Source: Callaeas wilsoni
Lineage: Eukaryota; Chordata; Aves; Passeriformes; Callaeidae
Direction of reading: 5' to 3'
Length of the DNA: 64,000 bases
Assembly (NCBI GenBank): GCA_013398955.1
Contig: VWPU01009501.1
Coordinates: 605,844-669,843, forward strand
In this document: positions 51,901 to 64,000 of the stretch, one piece after another
How the letters are laid out: each line of letters opens with the position of its first letter
How positions within the stretch are numbered: the first letter of the stretch is position 1
Notes under the pieces: generated by a model
Database searches by the model: none
Seen by the model: the letters and a program-made list of their open reading frames with translations, nothing else
What the model was told of the DNA's origin: nothing
Made by a program: the position numbers and the translations under genes

Positions 51901-54881
51901 TTATGAAACAAACAGTTATTGGAAATTATTGGTGTTTAGTCAATTGCAGTATGAATTTTTCACTAATATAATACCTGTGTAAAGTAACTTTACATACTGC
52001 GTCCACTGATCAAGACAGTATGAAATTCATCTTACAAGAGTGAAATTTTTTATTAAATTAAGGGGCCACTAGAGCGATGATTCTATGATAATATATGAAA
52101 TTTTAATCCTTTAAAGTGGTGCCTTCAATAATTAAAAGTCATACTGTACAACTATCTGTTCACACTATGTTACTAGTAACTGTGTAACATGTTGTTTTCA
52201 GTTTGTACTATTTGCCAAACTTTAACTTTGGTCTGGCACAATATAAGAAGATTTAGAGGGAGGTTGCTTTCTTTTCAAATTAAGATGAGGTATCTGCTCT
52301 TGAGAACAAGGAAAGACAAAAGTACATGTTTTCACACCTGAAGAAATCTGTATCTAGAATTTAAAAATGGATCTGAAACTTGTCCCAGAAACCTTTGCAT
52401 TAGGAACAGAATTTTGAAAAGCAGCCCACACCTGTCCTAGTTACAAACTATTCAAAAATGTATACCTCATATATTCTCTGACTGCCAGAGCTACCCATAA
52501 ATTGTCCAAGTATTTAATATCACCAGGTGCACTGTAAGTGCAACAAACCATATCGAATTTCTCAGATTCAGAACTCTTGGTGCTACTGCCTGTTCTAACT
52601 CCAGGGAGACAACTGGGAGCAAGGGACTTTCCCAAGGGCACTTCTCATCTTTTCCAACCAGATCTAGAATGCCGTTGAAGGATGGTGCCTTAGAGAACCA
52701 TAGATGGGCTATGACTAGGAACTGCAGAATAGGATAAAGGAGCAAGCAGCTGTGACTTCTGCATGTGAGAACTCCTAGAAAAAAGCCTTTTGAGGAGAAA
52801 GAGGAAACAATTCAAAAAATGGTGTCTCCCACTTCTCTCACATGAATGAATAACTTAGTGTTTGAAATTTTTATGTTCTCCTTGAAGGAAAGATATATAT
52901 ATTCATATATTCTATGAAATATTATTTATTTGTAATTTGCTCATGTCCAGGTCTCTAGCCATTCATGGAAAGAGGACAAAAACACGTTAGGCTGACACTT
53001 ACTTGACATGCACAAAGAGTTAAAACATAAGTTGTCGCTATGTAGGTGACTATCATAGTTCCTTCAGGGTTGAATCTGGGAATGTGCTGAGCTTTATGAA
53101 ACTGTACTGAGAAGGGAGAGAGCAGGGCTTGCAACATTTGCTGTGAGACTTCACTAAATAATGCAGTAGATTAGATTCATGCTTCGACTCAGTGATTAAC
53201 TTCATGTATGGCATGGAAAAAGCAAGATGTTGCATGAAAGGTGTGAAGTACTGAGAGCTCAGCTTTAAAACAGGCACTGGATAAAGATACAAGTGTAACG
53301 ACTCCAAAGATGCTTTGAATTAAGTGTCCTGGTACCGGCACTTTGTTAGCATTAATAGAACTTTAACTTTCAGTAAATATCAACTTTATATTGGTGTACC
53401 TTATTGCCAAAATATAGCTTATCACTATGCAAGTTTTGCATTTATGCTAAAAAGTTTACTAAGCTTTTGAAAAGCTAGGAATCTTCCTGATGATAATGTA
53501 AATGTGATCTTCCAACTCTGATTCTGAAATGTTAGTTTTGCAATGTCCATTCTCATCTTTTAGGTGTGCTTGATGAAGCTGAATGATACTGAATAAACTG
53601 CTGATCTTTCATCTTTGGTTCACTGATTCAAGTCAGCAATGAATTGCTGAGTAAAGTGAAGGGTTTTTCAGGTCAGGCCATATTGCATAATAATGAAAAG
53701 TTGCTCATGCCAGAATCTCTGCATGTAAACTGTGTCTAGACAGAGTAAATACAGAGGGTCTCCACAGGTTTTGTTTTTTGTTTATTTGTCAGGACCACAG
53801 TCTCATTCTCCCCGCTTTTTCAGTGCTGTTGTCTACGGTACGGGTATTACAGCTGTCACAGCTGCATTGATTCCTTCATCTTGCTATCATCGAATTGTAG
53901 CAATACCTTCCTTCATAGCAGTGTTTGAGTTCTTAGAGAAATTACTTCCTTTTATCAGTAGTGTTAAGGCTTAGGGGTAGCTTGAGAGTGTATCAGATGA
54001 GCTTTTGCTGAAGGCCAATGTAATGACACAATTATACATGGGAATTACTCCCTGCAAGTTTGCAATTGAACAGTGTAATGTCTTACATGCATGCTGCACC
54101 TGCTCTCCTTCCAGATCACTCTCAGGATGTGCTAGCCCCTCTCAGAACGCTCTCCACGGCTCTTCAGCAGTTTCTGCTCTTTGCAATATTGCTGCCATCC
54201 TGTAAGGCAAACCCAGATGAACTAGGAGACAGTGCCCTTAGTTCTACACCACTGTTGGAACAGATTAATCATGCTGCCTGAGAAATCAACTACTCCTTCC
54301 CTGCTTCCTAAAGCATTGGTTTAGAGCCAGGCTTGAGGCAGGCTTTTGGTTAAAAAGTAGCTATTTTGAAAGAAGGAGATGTGAGGTCAAAGCAAATGCA
54401 AGCTCTTCACTGAGCTTACAGACTGGGTGCAAGTAAAGCTTGGCTGTGGAGGGTCACACTCAGCGCCTTCCTCCAAGAGCCTCACCCTGCCATGCCATCT
54501 TACTCATCCTCATGCCCAGATGTGCAGCACGCCTGGATGTTGGCTATCTTCACCAGGACAGTGGCTTGAGACAGGGAAATTCACTCCTCAGACCAGACTC
54601 AGACACCTTTATTCTAGTTACCTACAATATCTTGGGCTTTTCAAGGCAGTCAGTAGTGCTGATGTTCCTTGGGCCAATGGAAGCGGCAAGTTGATCAGCA
54701 GAGTCTGTATACGTGAAACTTGTTCCACTGTGACTTTACGGTGTATTTCTAATGCAGGTCTTCCTAGATCACAGTGAATTTGTGGGCACTGGATGACTAT
54801 ACAGTTTGCCAACTCATATAGACAGCAGTAGGCCCTACATTATCTACCTCTTCAGAAACACAAAGTTAGTAGTGTTAAAGA
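48938..54881. other. Non-coding stretch
   Basis: No gene is supported. A 14-T run lies at 49399-49412. The patches at 49660-49960 and 54430-54780 are of more balanced composition and give frames of up to 116 codons (54427-54777, plus) without recognised domains. A short AT-rich tract lies near 52890-52912. At 52075-52085 the string tgattctatga resembles a CR1 tail unit, but no CR1 body precedes it. Confidence 0.6.
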
Positions 54882-55325
54882 ATCATAGAATCATAGAATT
54901 TTCTGCGTCGGAAAAGACTTCTAAGATTGAATCCCACTGTGAAAGTAACACCTCCAAGTCGACCTCTAAAGTATGTCTCTAAACACCACATCTGCACATC
55001 TTTTAAATAGCATCGTGATGGCAACTCAACCACTTCCCTTGGCAACCTGTTACGATTCCTGACATTCTTCTCCATGAAGAAGTTTTTCCATTCTGAACCT
55101 CCTGTGACATAACTTAGGGCCATAAACTGTTGTTCTGTTGCTTGTTACTTGGGAGAAGAGACCCAACACTCACCTTGCTACAACCTCGTTTCAGGTAGAT
55201 GTAGACTGTACTATGGTGTCCCCTGAGCCTCCTTTTCTCCAGGGTAAAATACTCCAGCTCCCTTAGGTACTCCTCGTAAGACTTGTGTCTGAGCTGATGG
55301 TGCTTGTCTTCTCTAGGACTTTATC
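54882..55325 (-). mobile_element. CR1 LINE, 5'-truncated, minus strand
   Basis: On the minus strand the element ends with two terminal units (attctatg attctatg) at 54882-54899, the CR1 hallmark. Further in, the plus strand shows acttgggagaagagacc, gcctccttttctccaggg and ctcctcgtaagacttgtg, all matching CR1 3' sequence as I recall it. The body differs from the two plus-strand CR1 copies, suggesting another subfamily. The 5' edge is approximate: similarity fades around 55320-55345. The minus frame at 54875-55123 lies wholly within this non-coding 3' part. Confidence 0.9.
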
Positions 55326-55708
55326 ATCCCTATGCAGATGACCACAGGCCACACCGAAGTTCAGGGTTAATAAACATGGGAAGCATCTGGACTGTCGGCT
55401 TCACCCAAGGGAAATCTTGATGATTATTACTTCACTACAGTCTTGAGGGAACAGATCGAGTAGCAGTTCTGCTGAAGCTAAAAGACCCCACAGCGTGCTT
55501 TGCATTCAAATGTTCAGCAAGTCTGCAATGAAAGCTGCTCTGTACAGATAGGGATGCAACAAAGAAGGGAAACAGCTCTAGGGTCTTGGAGAAAACACAC
55601 ACAGACTTGCTTGTGCTGCCCTATTTAAGGTGCATTTTATTGCTTATGAGAACACCCAACTTGTTCACACCTACCTATTCTGTTCAAACACAGGTGTGTG
55701 TGACCCAT
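55326..55708. other. Short non-coding gap
   Basis: Nothing recognisable between the CR1 fragment and the following repeat-like block. Confidence 0.6.
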
Positions 55709-56219
55709 TGTAGCACCCCAAAACATTTAAATGCAAGGAGGTTTACTGAAGTTCCTTTACTCTGGGTTAAGCGCCCAGGAGAAATACCTGCCAGATATTC
55801 TCAAGAGGTCAAAATTATACAAAAGTTTACTGGCAAAATATAGAAAATCAAGGAACTTTGGCAAAGGATTTACTACAATAACAAATTAACGTAAAACACT
55901 TATCATAGCATTAACCTAGCCAATTCAACTTACCTAACTTTAAATCCGTTCCATGTTAAGTTACCCAAAATATTCCATGAAAAGAGAATTAGAATAAGAA
56001 GAAAGAGAGAAAGAGAGAAAAGATATAAAAAAACCACACACATAGCTGCCAACTCCTGGATTCCAGTGTGAATAAACTCCAAGAGGGGCAGGGTCAAGAT
56101 GTGCTCACTTCTCAGTCAGCTCATTAAACCTCTGGCCTGTGTGGGTCCCGTCCCCCTCCCACCAGGTGGGACTTTGGTCACTCGGCCACTCAGGAGCTGG
56201 GTTAGCACTGCCTCTGGTG
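55709..56219 (-). mobile_element. Possible LTR-derived sequence
   Basis: The plus strand begins TGTAGCACCCC and is followed by an AGTAAACC-like degenerate polyadenylation signal read on the minus strand near 55740. Then come an A/C-rich zone, a GA-rich run at 55993-56023 and a GC-rich part. This order resembles that of LTR C (10275-10974) read on the same strand, suggesting a related family, but I could not align the two convincingly and found no secure right end. Treat as tentative. Confidence 0.4.
55993..56023. repeat. GA-rich tract
   Basis: A purine-only run dominated by GAAA and GAGA units. Simple low-complexity sequence inside the possible LTR. Confidence 0.7.
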
Positions 56220-56255
56220 TTTGATTGACTGATTGATTGATTGATTGATTGATTT
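56220..56255. repeat. (GATT)n microsatellite
   Basis: Eight to nine GATT units with one GACT interruption. It is the clearest tetranucleotide repeat in the window and a plausible length-variable marker. The minus frame reading through it gives the repeated Ile-Asn-Gln-Ser peptide, which is an artefact. Confidence 0.92.
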
Positions 56256-56640
56256 AATGACAGGCACTGCGGGGCTGGGATGCTCTAGCTCTGGGCTGGG
56301 CAGAGCAGGGCACTGCCTCGCCAGAGCAAGGTCCGGCCTGCCCCTCTTCCCCACACATCCCGAAATATCTCGAGAAATCAGTTTTTTCCAGCCTCTGACA
56401 CACATGAATATCCCGGAGTCCTCAGTCTTCTCTCTGGTGGGAGGGAGGAAAGGGGGAGTCTGTCCTGTGCCTTGCTGTGTCCAGAGTGGGCCCAGGGGAC
56501 AGCGTCTGTCTTTGCAGAATTCAGCAGCACATTTGTATCCGTGTGCTCAGCACAACTCTGACCCTTCCCATCTCTGACACACGCGCATCCCTGCCTCTCC
56601 GAGCACCTGCCCTACCCACCGGCTAGTCTGATCTCACTGA
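56256..56640. other. GC-rich unrecognised block
   Basis: GC-rich sequence with CpGs continues from the GATT repeat to an abrupt return to AT-rich DNA near 56640. The plus frame 56245-56577 (110 codons) spans it without any known motif. It may be the rest of the element that begins at 55709, or a separate repeat. Confidence 0.4.
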
Positions 56641-59600
56641 AATGTAAATCACTTACTTTTGTGAAGTTACTAAACTAACTAACTCACTCTTCATTGGTGC
56701 CTATTCCTTACTTACCTTTATGAAAACATTGGTGACGTTCATAAGTAGTTCTAATAATTTTGGTTTTCATAATTTTTTCTTTAACAAAAATGTTAAATAT
56801 ATATTGATTTCAAATCAATCTTTATAGGAAACCTCTATTACCATAAAAAATTATGCATTGCCATACAAGCATTTTCTCTTTGCAAACCCATTTTAAAAGC
56901 CATTAGTTAGCAAGTTCTGAATCCATTTAATGTTTTCAGGCTAAGTTAATAATTGAGATTCTTGTTTCCTAATAAAAATGTGAAATGCAATTAGGGCAAA
57001 TGCCTGACAGAATTATTTAAAAAGAAAAAAGTATACGTTACTTATATTATTTATCAACTAGATCCATAATCTAGGAAAAATATCAAGTTAGTTTGAAAAA
57101 ATTATTTTTCATAAAAGAAAGTCGATATTAAGAAGAGTGGAATAAAATTATTTATTAATGATGATGTCAAACATTCTATTATTTGGCTAGGATTGAGATT
57201 TGATGGGCAGTTTGCCCTTTTAAAATATTGGCTTAAGATAAGATTTTTTCCAGTTGTCTGTAATTTCCCCTGTGTTTTACTCTTTATTAAAAGTCAACAT
57301 ACATAGCTGAGAAAGCTTATTTGATGATTCCTTTTTGGTGGTTTTAAATGCACGTGGTTCAGGTCTCTTGGTAAAAAAAGAAAAAGACGAGGAAAAAAGA
57401 GCTTTACTGGTTGCTGCTTTCACATTTTTCAGGAGACTGTTGGAATGGAACCTTTCAATTCCACTCTTTAATCAGCTCAGTTTTCTCTCTTATTTGTGAT
57501 GTTGGGGTATACTTGCTAAAATCAGCTCTAGCTCTTCTCCCTTATTATAAACCCTCTCCCCACCACCCAATCAGACATTCTGCCAGTTAATGAGATTCAA
57601 AAGTAACTGTTCAGTAATTTTTCCAGATAATGCCACTATTGTGTCACTTCATTCTTTGTATTCAAATAATCAAAAAATATCAGTATACCTGTATTAAATA
57701 TTATGTATTATACAGTATACCTGTATTTCTGTATTCCAGAAAAGGAATAAGGCTCAAACAGGAGGGAATCTATAAATGACTTTTTAAGAGAGAGCACAGC
57801 ACTCTTCACATAGCCGTGAAAGGGGATATGTTCTATGTAGTAGCTAGAAAAAAACCCACAGGTGATCTTACTTAGATAAATTTCACACCTGAATCTTATT
57901 TCCTTTTTAAACAATGAGAGACCAAATCTTGAGACTTTTCTGTATCATTCTACATTATCTGAGTAACCTCCCACTAAAATGGTACATCCATATTACAGCA
58001 TAGAAATCTGAGAGCTTATTGAAATGCAGTGCTATTAACTCTTCCTGCGTGTGCATTAGTCACACCAAACAGCATGACCTGAGACTACCATCATGTGCTT
58101 TAATTTAGAAGTACCATGCTGAGCTCCATCTTTCACTACATTTCTGCCCAGGCTTCTGATAAAACAATCTAATCAGTTAAAACAAGATTATATGGTAACC
58201 GTAGATGCATAGCATGAACATTTTATCCCTAAAGAATTTCTTTACTAAACTAATTTTGTTTCTCTCATTAATCTCATTGAAGATTGTTCTGCAATAAAGA
58301 AAGGACGTAATCTGCCACTGACTAATTGCTCAGACTCTTCAGTCCCCATAGCTTCCTTTTCAAAAGGCTTTCCCCCATGTTTCTTCTGGCTACTTAAATA
58401 GAAGGCAAGCTGAGAGAAAACAGGTTCTGTATATCTTTTCATAAGCCTTTTAAAAAATGCAACAAAGAGAATTCAAGTATTTTTCACACATCCTTAGCCC
58501 TAGTTTTTAAAATTTTAATTTCCAAGTTTAAGGCTCCTCCCATTCTGTGTGTTTTGATCCTATCAGTAATTTCTTGGACAACAAAGATCTGTTTTCTTTG
58601 CATTATCTGTACCTCCTGGCAATGAGACAAGACTCAAATTGTAGGCTTCCAGTTGCCTGACTATTGAATGAAGCCTGAGCCCTAAACTGTGAAGAAGACA
58701 GGGCAAACTAGAATTTATTGAGCCCAAAATGCTAAGAGGTAATTTGTTTAAAATAGCGAAGATGAGAAATACTTAATTTCACAGCTGAATGTTCCTCTGT
58801 ACACTCATTACTCTTTCTGAGTAGATGGGAACCTCTTCCTCACCTCTCAGAGGAGTGCCCTGAGCAGCAGAGGCAGTCTGGTGCTCTGTAGTAAGACTCC
58901 TCTGCAAGACTATTTTGTTTACAAATAATAATTAAATACTCATCTGGTATATCTTGAAGAGAGCAAGTAGAATTGAGTTTTGCTTCCATCCTGTTGATAA
59001 GGATATTTGTGCAGAAATGAGAGAAACTTGTGTTGTGCACTTTTCTCCAGTACTTATTTAATCTGAAATACTTGTGGATTCCTTAGCTGCAAGTATCCCC
59101 CTTCCCAGCTGAATGCCATCATTAGAGCAGCGAGCGACATTCGCATCTGCGCTGAATAGGCCATTGAGCCGTTGATTTTTTCATGCAAAATGAAACAGCT
59201 TCTGCAAAAGAGACAAACATAGCCCTTCACCTTAGACTAGCCAGGAGTCTGATTGCTGGATATCCTACAGGGAAATGGGAGACAGGGATTTAAGATGTGT
59301 CAGGCAGAGGAGGCAATTAGATCACAGATTTTTGAGTGAGCGCTCAAGCTGCTTGAAAACAACTTGAGAGATGACAATACCTCTTTCTCTTCTAGCTGTA
59401 TTCTTGTGTAAACCTAATCTGTTCAGGTTTTAAATTGTTTCTTCATCCAAATAAAAGAAGCATGCTATGTCTGTGAATTCTGGGAGGATTTGTTTAAGAG
59501 AAACCCATCACTGCAGTGGCTGAAAAAACATTTCTATTCATTTCCAGAACAGATCTGTAGGTATAAGGACCCCTACTATCAAAACCTTTGATAATGAGGG

Positions 59601-62600
59601 AGTTTGGCCATGACCAGGATTTGGCAGTATCTTAGTGAAAATTATTAAGAAGAAGATTTTCTCCTCAGTGAATGCTTTCATCACAAGCCTGCCTTCATGT
59701 TGCTGCACTCCAAACTCTAAACTTAGAAACAAAGTAAGAAAATGCTGTTTATTCCTATAGGGTTATTGTTAAGTACTGAAATACTTCACAGTAATGAAAT
59801 TCCATAATGAATATCATAAATAAAAATTTCTTAAGTAACTTCCTGTAGATAGCATGTCCTATTCAGTGCAGTGCACACTGTGGTGCTTGTTTCTTCTGTG
59901 ATAGTTCAGAACCACCCCTTATTGAGAGCCTTAAGTTTATTATGAAGTTTTCTCAATAAATTTGTATTGACACCCTGTAAATCTTCAACTTCATTTTTCT
60001 TTATGGACCTAGTTCCAAAAGCTGTAAAATTCATTGTAACTGTGAATACATCCGTTGTAAAGTTCAACCACACCTATTACTAACCATCTGAAATGGTTCC
60101 ATAGGTTTGTGAATTTCAAGAGTAGTACTAAACATTTAGATCTCTATTAACCAGTGTGCAGCATGAAAGGTTGTTGAGAATGACACTGAGAACAATATTT
60201 TCAGAGGTTTACAAAATCATATATTGTGTTAGCTTCTTCTCTACATTTTAAGGCAGATAAATCTTCCCCTTGCCATCTGTTAGTGGGTGAGGGCATCAGG
60301 CAATGGGCCATGAATGCTTTGTGCTTCAGCTACCAAACAACCTCCCCAGTCTCCACTCACCAGCCACGAGTCCTTCTGCTTCTGTGCTGCACAGATGCTA
60401 GAGGCCTGAGTGCAGCACAGGAAGGGTGAAACAAGTTTATGTGGCCGTATCCTTTGCTCCCACCACTGAGGGTGTGCTGCATCTCACAGTTCTAAAAAAC
60501 TTTGTTGGCTTCACTATAGAATGTGCCTCAGCCTTACCTAGCAAAAGAAATAAAAAACTAGGTAAGTGCAGAGGTACATCAAAGGCAACTCTCAAAATAA
60601 ATATAAAGGTGACATGACCCTTTCTGTGACATATCCTCTTATACAGCATTTGTCTTACTCCATCATACGTTTGTCTGATTCACATTCCTTTACCAGAGCG
60701 GTATCTACTGACTGCACTGTATTCAAACTCACCCAGTGAACAGATTCACTATATTCATGAATTAGTCACTGGGAAATGGTGACTTGATGTGTATACTTCT
60801 TTAAAATACACCAGGCTCCTGTCAGTAATCTGATAAACTGTCACTGATTATATTCAGGAGAATATGTTATTTTAGACAATATGATCTCCTAGTCCTTGTG
60901 AAAGCCATCATCTTTCCTTCCAGAAACAGTGAAGAGTATGATGTGGAAATGTAAGGAGTATCTGATTTATTGTCTGGTTCCCTGAAAATCTTGAGTGGTG
61001 ATTTTTATCTTCAGGTGAGTGATAGAGTTGTGGATTAACTTTGGATGTAATCTCTATTTTACCTGTTTTCCATGGGCTAGAAATCTACATTGTCACATGA
61101 ATTTGGAATTACATACAGAGGTGTTAAAATTATATTTCTGCTGCAGGCCCGAAGGTCGAGGTGCCCTTGTGTTTCCTCCCAGTTTGTTTTGTAAATGAAA
61201 TGTATTCAATCGCAGCCTTGCTCTGTCCACTCTTCTCTCTCTGTGCTTTTTGAAAACTTCTAAGGCAGGAAAATAACACTTTTAATTGGCAGTTTAAGGC
61301 AGGTGATTTTTATGACATATCCAAGTGGAATGACTAAGGAGAAAAAAAATGGCTATAGTGCCACTCCATGATTTATAAAATGTCAGAGAATCCAGAAATG
61401 AGAGCATAGTTACAAATTCTGCATATGACAGCAAATGTTTCATTCAGATCTCATTCTTTAATTCACAGTAGACAGAAATCCATAGGAAATCAGGCTTTGG
61501 ATTCTGCTTCAGGACTATTTGCTTGGATTACTTTGAAATTTTAAGAAAGCATATCAAAAAAGCCCAAGAACTTTAGATACTTAGAGAAAGTTGGGAAATA
61601 AATGCCAAGGAAGTACTAATTTCTATTTTAATTTTGTCTAAAAATTATAATTAATATTAAACCTCTACTCATAGTGGTCTTCATTGTTATCTACACGCAG
61701 TATTCAGGGCATGCTGGGATCTGAAGAGGTGGGGTTAGATAATCTCTGTCACCATGAGCTGTTTTAAAGACATTGGACATCCATTCATGTAGTGTTTATT
61801 ATCTGAATTTGAAGAGTCCTGGAGAAAACACTGGTGAAAAGAACTCTGGAATCACTAATATACATTAATTGGACAATTTAAGATTTTTTTTTATTTGGCA
61901 TTTTACCATCGGAGGAAAAAAATTAGAGTTCCAGAGAAAATTTACAAGTTGGTTTAAATACAGAAAATGTTAAGGAAATACCCTGAGCTTTCAACCCTAA
62001 AGCATGTCTAACAGGACCATAGGCTATAATTAAGTTTTGCAGAAATGTTCTAAGGAAGTATCTCCTGATCATTCAACACATCACAAAAAAAGACTAAATT
62101 TAGCAAGTAGGTATTCATACAGCTATGCATCTGTACTTACACTGCCATACTCTATATATCTCTTGATAGCTCCTTTAAGGACCCCACTAAATGGTGGGAG
62201 TGTTCCCCATAGCTAGCTACATTCACCCATCCTTCCCATACACCTGGGAAATTGTGAACTGGCCAAACACTGCCAGCTCTGCCTCTGGCAGGTGTGAAAA
62301 ACAGACGTGGTAACTGCCACATCCAAATGACAGCCTTCACAGTTTCACTTCAAAGGAAAAATCAGGAAAGCTCTCACCTGGACTCTTTCCATTAGCTAAC
62401 ATTAAAGGTCCTTCTAGGCTTACAGCCTTTTGCTTCACCTTTTTTTTATTCACTAATCCCAAGCCATGGGCGACAAACCAGCCCTGTCCCAAAATACTTT
62501 ATTTCTGTGGGATTTTTAACTCAAAGACAGCAGCTTTTAACTGCAGCATGCTTGCATCCAGATGGCTTGGGACCTACATGGGTAAAGGGCAGATCCATAC

Positions 62601-62760
62601 AAGTCCTGGGCAGGGAATTATTTCTTGAATAAATAGACCCTTGTGTAAAATTTGTGAAGGAGAAAAAAAAAACAACCAAAAATCATGTAAATATTGTGTT
62701 AGCATAGTGTATTTTTGCTTTGGTAAGAAAGCACTGAGATTATTCCTTGTTTTATCTAGC

Positions 62761-62800
62761 TCGTTCTAGAAGAGAGTTCATCGTTCTAGAAGAGAGTTCA
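62761..62800. repeat. Perfect 20-bp tandem duplication
   Basis: The 20-mer tcgttctagaagagagttca at 62761-62780 is repeated exactly at 62781-62800. The lack of any mismatch suggests a young duplication or an assembly error. Confidence 0.9.
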
Positions 62801-63988
62801 CCATACTGCACAGAATTACATTTTCGTTTACTGTCAGGAATGCAGCTCCTTCCTGACATCCCTCCCTGGAGTTTCCTACTGATTCACTTAAGTGGTTCCC
62901 TGCATTTGTGAACACCATCCTCAGGTGGCAAACACTTCCAGTGGGGAGCTCTCCATGGGAATTATGAGCATCTAACACAGGGCTGTGAATTCTGATGGAC
63001 ACCTTAAGACTGACAATGTACCATATGAACGTCAAACACACACACGCATTGAAACGGGCCTCAGCAGCTTTGTTGAAAACATAGAGGAAGCCCATGTTAC
63101 AGAAGGAATTTGGATTCAAATCACCAGAATGCCCCAAAATTCTGGGGTTGTTGTTTTTGTTTTATTGGTTTGGGTTTTTTTTACTGTCAATCAGTATATT
63201 CTGATCCATCTGATCAAAGCATTGTATCATTGATGTCTCATGTCCCTCAGTCTGACTAGTTTTAGTTAAAAACCACTTCCAAACTATTTGGCCACCCAGT
63301 GAGATTTTCAGGGTCCAGCTCTTACATGCATTAATTAAATAGCAAATAGGAATAGGCCATATTCAGTTGGGGTGATGAGGATTTCACTTCAGTAAAGAGA
63401 ACTGAACTCAATCATAACAGAATTTAAGTTTGAATTTGTGAATAGTCAGGATAGTAAATAAACCACTTGCAGAAAAAAAAAACCAACAGTACCAATTTCT
63501 ATGTGTGTGCTTTTTTCAACCCCTTTGCAGAACTCACAGGTTCTTTTGAGTGTACATATCCTTTCATTTTCTTCACAAAGGAGCAAAAAATAAGCAAACC
63601 AACAACTTATAACCAGAGGCAGAAAAATATAATCCTAATGAGAGTTAGAGCCTTAAGATGAAAATGTGCACAGATTCCAGCATGCTTTATAATTTATAAT
63701 AATGAAATTTCTCATTTACAATATTATTATCATATATAAAATTTTAATAAAAAATAGATTTGGTTCACAGTCTCTTCCCCGTGTTGACCAATCTCTCAGG
63801 AACTTCAATAATGCGATTTTTGACTCTAGGGCTGCCTAGAGGTCAGAAACAGAGGACAGGAAAGGCCTCTCCATTCATTGGTTTCCCAACTCGGCTTTAT
63901 AAGCAGACAGGTTGCACAATCCTGTCCATGAAGTTTCCTGAATTTTATTGTTTTGTCATACAAGGATCCTCTTCTTTTTTAAAATTTT

Positions 63989-64000
63989 ATATATATATAT
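63989..64000. repeat. AT dinucleotide repeat at window edge
   Basis: At least six AT units run off the end of the window, so the true length is unknown. Confidence 0.7.

Larger units (their letters stand above)
56641..64000. other. AT-rich non-coding stretch to window end
   Basis: No gene or dispersed repeat recognised. The longest frame is 119 codons (62778-63137, minus), without a known domain. Local items are the CpG cluster at 59130-59172, the 20-bp tandem duplication at 62761-62800, and an AT dinucleotide run at the very end of the window. Confidence 0.65.

Noticed and set aside
52070..52090. tgattctatga string like a CR1 tail
   Set aside because: No CR1 body on either side; 11 bp alone is not sufficient.
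56202..56405. Peptide with repeated Ile-Asn-Gln-Ser
   Set aside because: Direct translation of the GATT microsatellite.
1..64000. CRISPR arrays, operons, riboswitches, bacterial terminators or mitochondrial inserts
   Set aside because: The DNA is vertebrate nuclear in character; no regularly spaced direct repeats with unique spacers and no mitochondrial gene sequence were seen.

Overview
The window reads as non-coding vertebrate nuclear DNA from a bird. The main evidence is its repeats: three CR1 LINE 3' ends with the typical 8-bp terminal units (ATTCTATG-like), several retroviral LTRs of kinds common in bird genomes, and a short element joining a tRNA-Ile-like head to a CR1-like tail. That last combination matches my recollection of the zebra finch element TguSINE1, so a passerine is the best guess. 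The species and chromosome cannot be read from the sequence.

I found no protein-coding gene. The longest ATG-to-stop frame is 164 codons (258-752) and I recognise no product in it; the other long frames either lie in repeats or look like chance. No exon series, CpG-island promoter, rRNA, functional tRNA, snRNA, CRISPR array or bacterial feature was seen. The window is either intergenic or inside a very long intron.

Layout. 1-9593 is AT-rich unique-looking DNA. At 9594-10119 there is an LTR of type A, followed at 10275-10974 by an unrelated LTR of type C in the opposite orientation, flanked by a 5-bp target duplication. An LTR of type F lies at 16829-17384 and a GC-rich LTR of type D at 17753-18817; type D carries an internal array of about 48-bp units. 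A second type F LTR at 24762-25332 has split an older GC-rich segment. CR1 fragments lie at 33988-34347 and 41345-41499, with a second type A LTR at 39758-40336. From 46.9 to 48.95 kb the DNA is GC-richer and holds a short tandem repeat, the tRNA-derived SINE and a cluster of telomere-like TTAGGG motifs. A minus-strand CR1 lies at 54882-55325. A GC-rich, repeat-like block with a GATT microsatellite spans 55709-56640. The rest, to 64000, is AT-rich and mostly featureless, apart from a small CpG cluster near 59.13 kb and a perfect 20-bp tandem duplication at 62761.

No genes work together here. The window is mainly a record of past retrotransposition: all the LTRs look solitary, with no gag, pol or env remnants seen between them. 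I found no convincing novel biological system. The items most worth a second look are the SINE, the two type F LTRs with their own 6-bp duplications and an unusual 3' end, the periodic array inside LTR D, the telomere-like cluster and the CpG cluster. Family names come from memory, and no database was searched.
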